Shown: positions 25,216-33,351 of the stretch, in pieces
How the letters are laid out: every line of letters starts with the position of its first letter
How positions within the stretch are numbered: the stretch's first letter is position 1
Assembly (NCBI RefSeq): GCF_001591505.1
Contig: NZ_BCVA01000048.1
Coordinates: 1-40,878 of the forward strand
From: Neobacillus niacini NBRC 15566
GTDB lineage: Bacteria > Bacillota > Bacilli > Bacillales > Cytobacillaceae
Direction: 5' to 3'
Length of the DNA stretch: 40,878 nucleotides
The notes under the pieces: model-generated
Database searches by the model: none
What the model saw: the letters and a program-made list of their open reading frames with translations, nothing else
Told to the model about the DNA's origin: nothing
Translations under genes and position numbers: made by a program

Positions 25216-26409
25216 TCAATTTTTAAATTGCATCGGAGATACGCCGACTATTTTTTTAAAAGTAGTACTAAAATAGTGTTGGGAATCATACCCGACAGCT
25301 TCAGCTATATCACGAATGGATAGTTCCGAAGTTTTCAATAAATCAACCGCTTTGTTGATTCGCATTTGGGTTAACAGGCCAACGTAGGAAATACCTAGTT
25401 CGTGTTTCATCATACGACTTAAATAGACTGTTGTAATATGTAATTCCTCAGCTACCCTTTCTAGTGTAAGGGAGGAATCCTGATAATGCTGTTTGATATA
25501 GGCAAGCGCTTGTTTAACGATAGGAGAAACTTTTATTTGCTTATCTACTTCTCTTTTACATCGATCATAGACCTTATATAAATGAATGAAGTCTAGCTCC
25601 TTTATATCTTCCATATGATAATAGATTCTGATAGTAAAATAACGTTGAACGAGATCTTCAATTTTTGACATTTGGTCCCGACTGATTGGCTCCCATAAGC
25701 ATATATTTAGCAAATACGCTCTGTCCCAAAAGACTACCGCCTCTTTTGTGTCGATCATTTCTTTTGCAATATTCTCGATTGCAAATAAGTATAATTGCCT
25801 GTCAGTTTCTTGCATAAACGTTTGATTCAAATGATAATCAGGCCATTTAATTACGATAAATTGAATCGGTGCTGTTACGGGCAAGTGTAAAAATTGTAAT
25901 TGCTCTTTTATTTCTTCGTTCGCTAACTGCCCTTCCGTCCAATCTTGAAAAAATCTTTCTTGGAGATGTGTCTGGTTCCTCTTAAATTGGTTGGTGGCTT
26001 GTTTTAAGTATTCTTTCTGATTACCTTCTACATCTAGTTTCCGTTGCAGCTCCATGATGATGGCTTCTAGCTTTTCAGGATTCACGGGTTTTAATAGGTA
26101 ATCTTCCACCTTCAAACGAAGTGCTTCCTGTGCATAACGAAATTCATCATAACCCGATATCACCACCATTTTACAGGTTGGCAAATGTTCTCTGATCTGT
26201 TTCATAGCCTCAAGACCGCTCATGATTGGCATATTTAAATCAATGAGTAAAATATCAATCTGATGATTGATTGCTATTTCAACTGCTTCCTCTCCATCCT
26301 CTGCTTCACCAACCACTTCCATATTATATTTCTCCCAATCAACAGAAGAATGGATGCCATCACGAATAATAAATTCGTCATCAGCGATTAATACCTTCCA
26401 TTTACGCAT
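25216..26409 (-). CDS. AraC-type two-component response regulator
   Basis: This 397-residue regulator has an N-terminal receiver domain with the acid pocket Asp10/Asp11, phospho-acceptor Asp57 in LLIDLNMP and the conserved Lys in 'YLLKPVNP' (about 107). A long linker follows, and a C-terminal AraC double helix-turn-helix (about 295-395) ending in 'DSQHYFSTTFKKIVGVSPMQF'. It is of the YesN type. Its ATG overlaps the end of the kinase gene by 8 bases. It probably activates the ABC transporter genes just downstream and perhaps the GH2 gene, after phosphorylation by the adjacent kinase. Confidence 0.93.
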   Translation of the reverse strand: MRKWKVLIADDEFIIRDGIHSSVDWEKYNMEVVGEAEDGEEAVEIAINHQIDILLIDLNMPIMSGLEAMKQIREHLPTCKMVVISGYDEFRYAQEALRLKVEDYLLKPVNPEKLEAIIMELQRKLDVEGNQKEYLKQATNQFKRNQTHLQERFFQDWTEGQLANEEIKEQLQFLHLPVTAPIQFIVIKWPDYHLNQTFMQETDRQLYLFAIENIAKEMIDTKEAVVFWDRAYLLNICLWEPISRDQMSKIEDLVQRYFTIRIYYHMEDIKELDFIHLYKVYDRCKREVDKQIKVSPIVKQALAYIKQHYQDSSLTLERVAEELHITTVYLSRMMKHELGISYVGLLTQMRINKAVDLLKTSELSIRDIAEAVGYDSQHYFSTTFKKIVGVSPMQFKN

Positions 26410-28240
26410 TCAATTTCCACTCCTCTTCCCATCCAATATCTTCATCCAAAATAGGTAAAAGCATTTCAATTGTCGTGCCAACCTTTTCTGTACTTTCTAT
26501 CGTAATCCCGTATTGTTCACCGAATGCTAGGACGATTCGTGCTTGAACATTTAAGATTCCATATCCATTTTTACTGTTCGATTCGCCTTGATTTTCCGTT
26601 CTTCTAACAGCATCCTTGAGAGCTGCACGGATTTCTTGAAGACGTGATTCAGACATCCCGACACCGTTATCTTGAAGAACAAGCACTAATTTTCCGTTCT
26701 TTTCATATGCGCTCAATGTAATTTGACCGGGACCTCGCCGCTCTTTAATTCCGTGATAGATCGCATTTTCAATCAGAGGCTGCAAAATAAATTTTAGAAC
26801 ATATAACGAGCTGCTATTTTCGTCTACCTCAATCTGATACTGAAGTTTTTCACCATACCTTGTTTTTTGGATCCTTAAATAGCTTTCGATATGTTCGATT
26901 TCCTTATCGAGCGTGATGATATCTCTTCCTTTGCTTAACCCTATCCGGAACAATTTAGCTAAGGATTCAACGACTTCTGCGATATCAGTGGCTTTTTGTT
27001 TTCTCGCCATCCATTGAATGGTATCTAGCGTATTATAGAGAAAATGGGGGTTGATATTAGCTTGTAAACTTCGAAACTCTGCTTCTCGCTTCTGTCTTTC
27101 ATGTCGCTCCGTTAGACGCAGTAACTCATTGATTTGTTTCAGCATTTTATTAAAGCTTCGACCAAGCATACCGATTTCATCATCTCGTTTTTCGATATAA
27201 CGGACTCCGAGCTCTCCACCTTCTGCTTTACGCATAAACTTCATTAATTGTCCAATCGGTTTTGAAATCGAATTGGCTAAAAAATAAGATAACGGTATAC
27301 CAAACAAAAGAATGATAAACACAAAAACAACTAAATAAAATTGGATTTCACTGATTTCATAGATGGTTTCCTCTGTTGGAAAGACACCAATGATGGTCCA
27401 GTTTGAATAGGGCGACTTTTGGTAAATGAATTGCAACTTCTGTGAATCGACTTCTTTTGAAAACGCACCTGACTTTTTTCCTTCCAACCATTCATTCGGG
27501 ATTGTGTCGACTAAAGGATCTTTAGGCTGATAAATTGGTCTGTTCTGTTCATCGACAACAGTCAAATAACCTGTTTTTCCCAATCGAACATCTACCAATG
27601 TTTCTGCAACCGTCCTTACCTTTAAATCTATTAAAATGACCCCTACTACTTCCTGAGAGATCGGGTCAATGACTGCACGAACTGCCGACACAACTTCATC
27701 GTTTTTGTAGTTTACCAACGATGAGATATGACGATCTTTCGGTTGGCCAATGATTTTAAAAATCCCTTTATTTTCTACCGCTTCTTTATACCAAGATTCT
27801 TCTGTTAAATCCTTTGTAGACGGAGCATAAAGTTCATTACTTACATATTCCCCTGAGCTGTTCACTACTAAAACACCAGCTACTTCTGGTAATAAAGTTG
27901 TAAAATTACGGAGGTAGCGTTGTATTTCATATTCATTGGTTTTGTTTTGACCTGTCTGTTGACTATCATTATGGAAAAAATCTTGCATGCTTTCATTATA
28001 GGAAATAAAGTAGGTGACCCGTTGCATGTTGTTCAAGTAAAATTCAAGTGCTTCGTCCACTTTACTTATCAACTGCAGCGTATCCTTATTAACCTGCTCT
28101 TCAACGATACGTTCAACTGTCCAATTAATTAATAGCCCTAAACAAATAATCGGAATGATACTAATGATTAAAAAATGAGAGATTAGCTTATATCGAATGG
28201 GTAAATTATTTATTTGTATAAGATTTTTCAATAGAACCAA
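26402..28240 (-). CDS. Sensor histidine kinase (YesM/LytS type)
   Basis: This 612-residue kinase has a membrane segment at about 17-37, an extracellular dCache-like sensor (about 40-290), a second membrane segment (about 300-320), a HAMP domain ending near 375, a His_kinase domain with the phospho-acceptor His in 'NINPHFLYNTLD' (about 400), and a C-terminal ATPase domain ('ENAIYHG' N-box, 'DNGVGM' G-box). The start at 28240 is a TTG with only a weak ribosome site, 15 bases after the previous gene; a second in-frame TTG follows three codons later, so the exact start is uncertain and coupling to the upstream gene is likely. It probably reads the state of the sugar-binding sensor encoded before it. 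Confidence 0.9.
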   Translation of the reverse strand: MVLLKNLIQINNLPIRYKLISHFLIISIIPIICLGLLINWTVERIVEEQVNKDTLQLISKVDEALEFYLNNMQRVTYFISYNESMQDFFHNDSQQTGQNKTNEYEIQRYLRNFTTLLPEVAGVLVVNSSGEYVSNELYAPSTKDLTEESWYKEAVENKGIFKIIGQPKDRHISSLVNYKNDEVVSAVRAVIDPISQEVVGVILIDLKVRTVAETLVDVRLGKTGYLTVVDEQNRPIYQPKDPLVDTIPNEWLEGKKSGAFSKEVDSQKLQFIYQKSPYSNWTIIGVFPTEETIYEISEIQFYLVVFVFIILLFGIPLSYFLANSISKPIGQLMKFMRKAEGGELGVRYIEKRDDEIGMLGRSFNKMLKQINELLRLTERHERQKREAEFRSLQANINPHFLYNTLDTIQWMARKQKATDIAEVVESLAKLFRIGLSKGRDIITLDKEIEHIESYLRIQKTRYGEKLQYQIEVDENSSSLYVLKFILQPLIENAIYHGIKERRGPGQITLSAYEKNGKLVLVLQDNGVGMSESRLQEIRAALKDAVRRTENQGESNSKNGYGILNVQARIVLAFGEQYGITIESTEKVGTTIEMLLPILDEDIGWEEEWKLNA

Positions 28241-28255
28241 TCCATTCTAAGAAGT

Positions 28256-29251
28256 TTATTGCGGATAATAGGATTGAACATTTTCTTTCGTCACAATTGT
28301 TACACCCGTATCTACATAACGAGGTAATGGTTCATTTTTATGATTTTGTTCAAAAATACCATGCTGCAGGTGAAATAAAAATTGCATGGACCAGTACCCC
28401 ATTTCCCATGTCCCCTGTGCGATTGAGGCAGAGATAACACCATCTTTAATCATATCTAAGGTTCCTTTATCTGTATCAAAACTGATAATTTTAATCGAAT
28501 CTTGGAGGTTATTCTTCATGATCGTTTGTCCGACTCCCACTCCACCATTTGCCTCTGTCACAAAGATTCCTGCTAGATTAGGATTTTCGGTAATCATTGT
28601 TTCAGCCATCTCTTTTGATAACACCGGATCTCCCCTACCATCTTTGATAGAGACGACCTTCATTTCCGGATATTCCATAAAAATCGTGTCCTGAAAACCT
28701 TGTGTCCGTTCCTGGTGGTTTAACTGATGGGGGAGTGTAATGACACCAACCTCTCCCTTTTTATTTAAAAGTTCCGCTATTTTGTGAGCTGCCTCTACGC
28801 CAGCTTTATAATTATCAGTTCCTAGGAATGAATATGCCTTGCTTTCTGGTGCGTCTGCATCAAACATGACAACCGGAATTCCAGCCTCAACCGCTTTATC
28901 AATAACAGGATTTAACCTTTCAGGATCCATCGTGGAGATTGCAATTCCCGCAGGATTTTTGGCAATAACCTGTTCCAGTACGGTAATTTCCTCGTGAACA
29001 TCATATTGCGTTGCACCCCGATATTCAATCGAAACATTTAACGCTTCTGCTGCATCCTCAAAACCTTTTAACGCTCTTTTCCAGTAATCAATACCAACCA
29101 TAAACGTTACCATCACGTACGTTTCATCCATATTACCGACCAATTCATAATCATTCCATGCACGTTTCACCGAACTCTTTGCTTGATAGTTATATATATA
29201 TAACACAAACAAACCAATGAGCAATAAGTAAATGAAAAGCAGCTTTTTCAA
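28256..29251 (-). CDS. Membrane-anchored sugar-binding protein (sensor component)
   Basis: This 331-residue Peripla_BP_4-type protein has an uncleaved-looking N-terminal hydrophobic anchor (about residues 3-22) and no lipobox Cys, unlike the transporter's binding lipoprotein. The fold is clear: 'GIDYWKRALKGFEDAAEAL', 'GTDNYKAG', and 'FDTDKGTLDMIKDG'. It is the first gene of a three-gene unit with a kinase and a regulator (gaps of 15 and -8 bases), and no permease is attached. So I infer that it presents a sugar to the kinase, as in known SBP-kinase-regulator sets, and is not a transport subunit. Confidence 0.87.
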   Translation of the reverse strand: MKKLLFIYLLLIGLFVLYIYNYQAKSSVKRAWNDYELVGNMDETYVMVTFMVGIDYWKRALKGFEDAAEALNVSIEYRGATQYDVHEEITVLEQVIAKNPAGIAISTMDPERLNPVIDKAVEAGIPVVMFDADAPESKAYSFLGTDNYKAGVEAAHKIAELLNKKGEVGVITLPHQLNHQERTQGFQDTIFMEYPEMKVVSIKDGRGDPVLSKEMAETMITENPNLAGIFVTEANGGVGVGQTIMKNNLQDSIKIISFDTDKGTLDMIKDGVISASIAQGTWEMGYWSMQFLFHLQHGIFEQNHKNEPLPRYVDTGVTIVTKENVQSYYPQ

Positions 29252-29582
29252 CTATGTAACCCCTTTCAGAAAGATCGTTAAGTAGAAGTTAAATATAATG
29301 ATATGACCATTATAGCTTAAACCTTCAAAAAATTCTCATTATTTCCAGTGGCCGAGGGCAGGGAAACGGGTGGGACACAAGGACTATTCAATATGGTTTC
29401 GGAACAGTCGGTGGCTTTCTAGCTGATAGAGACTGTTTTAAGAATTTCCATTGAAAAAATCTATTATAAAAAATATGAATCTTTTATATACCTCAAGCAT
29501 AAAAGTGTGTACCGGCTTTTTTCAAAATGGTTCGGAACATAATTACAGGAGGTGTATGTCTTACTTTGTGTAAGACTACTTA
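29252..29582. other. Intergenic region between divergent genes
   Basis: It must hold the promoter of the sensor operon (minus) and of the CNNM/CorC gene (plus). Part of it (about 29338-29455) is GC-richer and reads without stops for over 30 codons on the plus strand (ending 'ADRDCFKNFH'), but it has no start or ribosome site and I recognise no family. It could be a remnant or a structured leader. I see no riboswitch that I can name. Confidence 0.35.
29556..29573 (+). other. Five-codon mini-ORF in frame with and just ahead of the CNNM/CorC gene
   Basis: AGGAGG at 29547-29552 is followed by ATG TCT TAC TTT GTG TAA. The stop is 9 bases before the TTG start at 29583 and in the same frame. The only good ribosome site of the region thus serves this mini-ORF, not the main gene. 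Confidence 0.5.
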
Positions 29583-30875
29583 TTGACAACTATTAACTTA
29601 TTATTGATTGCTTTACTCATTGCGTTAACAGCTTTTTTCGTAGCGACAGAATTTGCGATGGTAAAAGTCCGTGTTTCTCGAATTGACCAGCTCATATCCG
29701 AAGGGAAAAAAGGTGCTGTTTCCGCTAAAAAAGTGGTTTCTCATTTGGACGAGTACCTATCTGCCTGCCAACTAGGAATCACCATAACAGCATTAGGATT
29801 AGGGTGGCTTGGTGAACCCACTGTCGAAAAGCTATTGCACCCTTTATTTGAGTATTTTCAGTTAAATGAATCACTTACCCATATTTTATCTTTTGGTATT
29901 GCGTTTGCATTGGTCACCTTTCTCCATGTTGTGATTGGAGAGCTGGCTCCCAAAACGGTTGCCATCCAAAAGGCAGAGGCCGTTACCCTTCTGTTTGCCG
30001 TACCGATTATTTGGTTTTATAAATTAATGTATCCATTCATCTGGTTTTTGAACGGGTCAGCCCGTGTTCTTGTTGGACTTTTCGGCTTAAAACCTGCCTC
30101 TGAGCATGAAGTGGCTCACTCAGAGGAGGAACTTAGGATTTTGTTATCGGAAAGTTATAAAAGCGGTGAAATTAACCAGAATGAATTGAACTATATGAAT
30201 AACATTTTCGCGTTTGACGAAAGAATTGCGAAAGAAATTATGGTACCCCGAACGGAAATCGTTTCTATATCCATCGATGATCACTTCCAAGATATAATAA
30301 AAGTTATCCAATCAGAAAATTACACACGCTATCCCGTAATTGATGGTGATAAAGATAATATCCTTGGATTTATCAATATCAAGGAACTGTTAACAGAAAA
30401 TATTACAATGAACCGCAACGAAGATATCAATCTGAAAAAATTCATCACACCCGTAATTCGAGTAATCGAAAACATCCCAATCCATGACTTGCTGATTAAA
30501 ATGCAAAAAGAACGAACCCATATGGCGATTCTGATGGATGAATATGGCGGTACAGCTGGTCTTGTAACGGTCGAAGATATACTGGAGGAAATTGTAGGAG
30601 AAATCAGAGATGAGTTTGATGATGATGAGGTCCCAGAAATACGGAAGCTAAAGGAAAATCACTATGTTTTAGATGCCAAATTGCTTATTGATGAGGTGAA
30701 CGACCTGTTAGCTACAAGCCTTGTACATGAGGATGTGGATACAATTGGCGGCTGGTTCTTGTCTCAAAACATCGATACAATAGTTGGTTCTGAAATCGAA
30801 GCAGAAGGACATATTTTTAGAGTTCTTGAGTTAGATGGGCACCAGCTTAAATACCTGGAAGTTGTAAAATTATAA
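29583..30875 (+). CDS. CNNM/CorC-family membrane protein (hemolysin C-like, metal transport)
   Basis: This 430-residue protein of the HlyC/CorC (YhdP/MpfA) family has an N-terminal DUF21/CNNM membrane domain of four hydrophobic segments (about 1-190; 'ALTAFFVATEFAMVKVR'), a pair of CBS domains (about 205-335; 'EIMVPRTEIVSI' and 'MDEYGGTAGLVT') and a C-terminal CorC_HlyC domain (about 350-428). Relatives work in Mg2+ efflux or tolerance. The start is taken as TTG at 29583 because homologues begin just before this first helix, but no ribosome site lies next to it; see the mini-ORF at 29556. A hairpin terminator follows. It stands alone as an operon. Confidence 0.9.
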   Translation: MTTINLLLIALLIALTAFFVATEFAMVKVRVSRIDQLISEGKKGAVSAKKVVSHLDEYLSACQLGITITALGLGWLGEPTVEKLLHPLFEYFQLNESLTHILSFGIAFALVTFLHVVIGELAPKTVAIQKAEAVTLLFAVPIIWFYKLMYPFIWFLNGSARVLVGLFGLKPASEHEVAHSEEELRILLSESYKSGEINQNELNYMNNIFAFDERIAKEIMVPRTEIVSISIDDHFQDIIKVIQSENYTRYPVIDGDKDNILGFINIKELLTENITMNRNEDINLKKFITPVIRVIENIPIHDLLIKMQKERTHMAILMDEYGGTAGLVTVEDILEEIVGEIRDEFDDDEVPEIRKLKENHYVLDAKLLIDEVNDLLATSLVHEDVDTIGGWFLSQNIDTIVGSEIEAEGHIFRVLELDGHQLKYLEVVKL

Positions 30876-30886
30876 ACCAGAGGCAG

Positions 30887-30917
30887 GGTTCGGATTTAGT
30901 ATCCGGGCCAATTTTTA
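30887..30917 (+). terminator. Rho-independent terminator after the CNNM/CorC gene
   Basis: GGTTCGGAT and ATCCGGGCC form a 9-bp stem with two G-T pairs and a 5-base loop, followed by AATTTTTATTT. Confidence 0.72.
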
Positions 30918-30972
30918 TTTAAAAAGAGGTAATTTGCTCTGCATTTTTAGAGGTGCCAGTTATCCCTTTTGA

Positions 30973-31276
30973 TTAAGAACAAATCCTCGGGCAGGTGCGT
31001 TTGATTTGTCCTCAAGACCTGGGGTTGAGGACGAATCCTTTGGGTTGCGCGTTCGGTTTGTCCTCAAGACCTGGGGTTGAGGACGTATCCTTTGGGCTAT
31101 GCGTTCGTTTTGTCCTCAAGAGCCCACATTGAGGACAAATCCTTTGGGTTGCGCGTTCGGTTTGTCCTCAAGAGGCCGGATTGAGGACAAATCCTTTGGG
31201 TTGCGCGTTCGGTTTGTCCTCAAGAGCCTGCATTGAGGACAAATCCCTTCTGGAAGCCCGTTCGTTTTGCAGAACC
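30973..31276. repeat. Six-copy 52-bp tandem palindromic repeat
   Basis: Units begin at 30973, 31025, 31077, 31129, 31181 and 31233, exactly 52 bp apart. The full unit has arms TTGAGGACAAA and TTTGTCCTCAA (11-bp perfect inverted repeat) around a 21-base centre, then a 9-base variable joint. The first and last copies are degenerate. The same family reappears at 40802-40878. Open frames that cross it are artefacts of the period. Confidence 0.9.
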
Positions 31277-31455
31277 TATATACTTTTAATAGATAACCAA
31301 TATAAATATATAAATCTTCCAAATTCACATTATAGAAAGAAATTCAACAATAAACCTCTTAAACTGGCTACAATCGATTAACTTCTACAGCTTTATTAGT
31401 TCTCCCCTTATCATTTAACCAGTTGCTTTTTATTATTTACAAAATATTCAAACTT

Positions 31456-31463
31456 TTGTCGAA
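31456..31463 (+). promoter_or_regulatory. Spo0A-like box upstream of the sinI-like gene
   Basis: TTGTCGAA, a match to the 0A-box core (TGNCGAA), 173 bases before the GTG start. In Bacillus subtilis sinI is turned on by phosphorylated Spo0A, so the site is in a meaningful place, although the motif is short. Confidence 0.5.
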
Positions 31464-31539
31464 CTTTTTGGCATACTTTGTGTTCGATATTTAAAACATT
31501 TGTAGTAGGATAAATATAGTACTTTAACACTATTCATTT

Positions 31540-31549
31540 TAAAGAGAAC
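31540..31549 (-). promoter_or_regulatory. SinR-like box upstream of the sinI-like gene
   Basis: On the minus strand it reads GTTCTCTTTA, which includes the SinR consensus GTTCTYT. The identical decamer occurs before the S8 protease gene at 34041-34050. Confidence 0.45.
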
Positions 31550-31635
31550 CACTTCTAGACTACAATACGTCCGACAGACTAGACTTTATTGGCTGAGTAT
31601 ATACCAACATTATTCATATTTTAGGAGGTTAAATT

Positions 31636-31776
31636 GTGACCACAATTTCCGGTAAAAAAGAACTAGATCATGAATGGATTGAACTTATTAAACAAGCTCA
31701 AGAGATTGGAATCTCATTTGAAGAAATTAGAAGCTTCCTTCACAACGCTACTACACCAAAATATTCCGAAAAATAA
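31636..31776 (+). CDS. SinI-family antirepressor, 46 residues
   Basis: The start is GTG at 31636 with TTAGGAGG 7 bases upstream. The product carries the SinI signature: 'LDHEWIELIKQAQEIGISFEEIRSFL' spans a helix, a turn at Gly and a second helix, as in SinI/the SinR dimerisation domain. SinI binds and disarms the repressor SinR, freeing biofilm matrix and other genes. No sinR is adjacent, so this is an orphan antirepressor that would act on a SinR encoded elsewhere. Spo0A-like and SinR-like boxes lie upstream; phased 20-bp repeats lie downstream. Confidence 0.85.
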   Translation: MTTISGKKELDHEWIELIKQAQEIGISFEEIRSFLHNATTPKYSEK

Positions 31777-31843
31777 TTTTTAAAGTAGAAGGCCAGCCAA
31801 TTACCGCTGAACATTTGTTAGCACTCCGACGACAGTTCTAGTT

Positions 31844-31917
31844 TTCCTGATAAACTATTAAAACTTCCTGAAATACTTTAATTTTTCCTGATATATTATA
31901 ATCTTTCCTGATATATG
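31844..31917. repeat. Four TTCCTGA repeats phased at 20-21 bp
   Basis: TTCCTGA lies at 31844, 31865, 31885 and 31905, i.e. 21, 20 and 20 bp apart (two helical turns). The repeated word is about TTTCCTGATATATTATAA with decay in the first two copies. It lies about 70 bases after the sinI-like stop. The whole of 31777-32050 has no gene. Confidence 0.7.
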
Positions 31918-32055
31918 GCTCTCCAACAGATTAATTATTATAGATATGTTCGCTTTAACAAACGACCCTTTTAAAAGGGATTCTCACCTGTTTTTGAGTA
32001 AATTTATTGTCGAATAATACACAGTTCACATCAATCGAGGTTTACAAAAATAAAT

Positions 32056-32088
32056 AAGACTCTACCCCATGCGTAGAGGTAAAGTCTT
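32056..32088 (-). terminator. Terminator after the HAD phosphatase gene
   Basis: AAGACTCTACC and GGTAAAGTCTT form an 11-base stem with one mismatch and an 11-base loop; on the minus strand it runs into ATTTATTTTTG. It lies about 30 bases beyond the stop at 32121. Confidence 0.7.
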
Positions 32089-32120
32089 TGTTAAAATTGC
32101 AATTGTTTTCCCTTTAGAGC

Positions 32121-32942
32121 TTAGCGGGCGTCTGGCTCCAGGACTAATTTTTCAATCGCATAAGCGACACCATGTTCATTATTCGATAACGTATGGAACT
32201 GAGCCACTTCTTTTACAACAGATACTGCATTGGCCATTGCCACGCCACAGCCAGCATACTCAATCATACTTAAATCATTTTCGCCATCGCCGATGCAGAT
32301 TACTTCTTCCTGCTTAATTCCAAGTTTTTCGGCAAGTAGTTTTACTGCATTCCCTTTGCTGACACTTGGGTCTAGGATTTCTAGAAAGAATGGAGTACTT
32401 TTAACAAACGTATACTTTTCCCAGAATGATTCAGGGATGTTTGCAATAATCGTATCCAAACGTTCCGGTTCATCAATAAACATTACTTTCGGAATAAGCA
32501 TGTCCTCTGGTACTTCCTCAATTGGCCGATAATGAAGATCAATTTGGTTGATATGTGCCTCATGAATAGTGTACTTGCTTATCCTTCGATTAGGGGTATA
32601 TAGATTTTCTGTATCAAAGTAATGAAGCGGTGAATTGAGCTTTTGGCCTAATTCGTAAATTTCTTTTAAGTTTTCATAGGTTAAAGTAATTTGTGATTCT
32701 ACATCCTGGGTGTGAGTATTTTGCACAAGGGCTCCATTAAATGTAATCACATATTCATCTTCATCATTTAATTTTAATTCCTCAATAATAGATTGCACAC
32801 CAACGATCGGTCTTCCTGTACAGATAACCACCTTCACACCTTTTGCTTTAGCAGCTTGAATGGCGTCATTGACCTCTTTCGTTATTTCTTTTCGATCATT
32901 CATCAGCGTTCCGTCAATATCGATTGCGATTAATTTATACAA
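32121..32942 (-). CDS. Cof-type HAD-IIB sugar phosphatase
   Basis: This 273-residue HAD phosphatase of the Cof/YidA subfamily has motif I DIDGT (residues 8-12), motif II in 'ICTGRP', a IIB cap in the middle, a lysine in 'SKGNAV' and motif IV 'GDGENDLSMI'. The family dephosphorylates sugar phosphates, nucleotides or FMN/PLP with low specificity. The start is TTG at 32942 with AGGAGG 8 bases upstream. It appears as a single-gene unit with its own terminator. Confidence 0.92.
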   Translation of the reverse strand: MYKLIAIDIDGTLMNDRKEITKEVNDAIQAAKAKGVKVVICTGRPIVGVQSIIEELKLNDEDEYVITFNGALVQNTHTQDVESQITLTYENLKEIYELGQKLNSPLHYFDTENLYTPNRRISKYTIHEAHINQIDLHYRPIEEVPEDMLIPKVMFIDEPERLDTIIANIPESFWEKYTFVKSTPFFLEILDPSVSKGNAVKLLAEKLGIKQEEVICIGDGENDLSMIEYAGCGVAMANAVSVVKEVAQFHTLSNNEHGVAYAIEKLVLEPDAR

Positions 32943-33083
32943 ATCTTATCCTCCTAAGTCTTAGTTGTCAGTAAGCATATAACTATACTACAAGAAGGAC
33001 AAATATTAATCCAGACAGATCAAGACAAATCCTTCGTTACTTTGGACTGTCAACTGCCGAAAGCTACAAGGTTCACTTTACAC

Positions 33084-33347
33084 GACCTCATCGTGCTTAC
33101 TGTTAATTCCAAAGACAAATCAGTAAAAATGCTTAGCATCCCACGTGACACACGAACAGAAATTATTTGAAAAGGATTTGAAGATAAAATTAACCATGCC
33201 TACGCCTTTGAGGAGGTTCCCATGGCCATAAATACCGTTGAAGATTGGTCATTTTGAACAGTCACACCACCAACTGCATCGACAATATCCTCAAAACCTT
33301 CCATATTAATTTGCACGTAATAATCGGTGGGAATATCAAGTGGCATA
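33084..33347. pseudogene. Broken LytR-CpsA-Psr (LCP) gene with an internal inversion
   Basis: On the plus strand 33084-33242 translates to 'DLIVLTVNSKDKSVKMLSIP', then RDTRTEII, a TGA at 33168-33170, and 'KGFEDKINHAYAFEEVPMAI', then NTVE: the core of an LCP wall-polymer ligase. The next LCP block, 'PLDIPTDYYVQINMEGFEDI' and VDAVGGVTV, is present but on the minus strand, 33346 down to about 33246. So the tail of the fragment is flipped in place. Both ends of the gene are missing. It lies in the gap between the HAD gene and the peptidyl-tRNA hydrolase gene. It is surely not functional. Confidence 0.85.
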
Positions 33348-33351
33348 ATCC

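Larger units (their letters stand above)
31277..31635. promoter_or_regulatory. AT-rich upstream region of the sinI-like gene
   Basis: No gene was seen in this stretch. It is a long AT-rich leader/promoter region for the small gene at 31636, holding the Spo0A-like and SinR-like sites listed separately. Confidence 0.5.

Noticed and set aside
29300..29582. Mg2+ or Mn2+ riboswitch before the CNNM/CorC gene
   Set aside because: I looked for M-box and yybP-ykoY cores and could not match their conserved blocks; only a short structured-looking, GC-richer stretch is there.
30973..31276. Possible CRISPR array (regular repeats)
   Set aside because: The repeated part is 43 of 52 bases, the joints are only 9 bases, units drift in sequence and no cas genes are near. 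It is a tandem palindromic repeat.
31116..31381. Open frames on both strands across the 52-bp repeats
   Set aside because: They arise from the repeat period, have no ribosome sites and no recognisable product.
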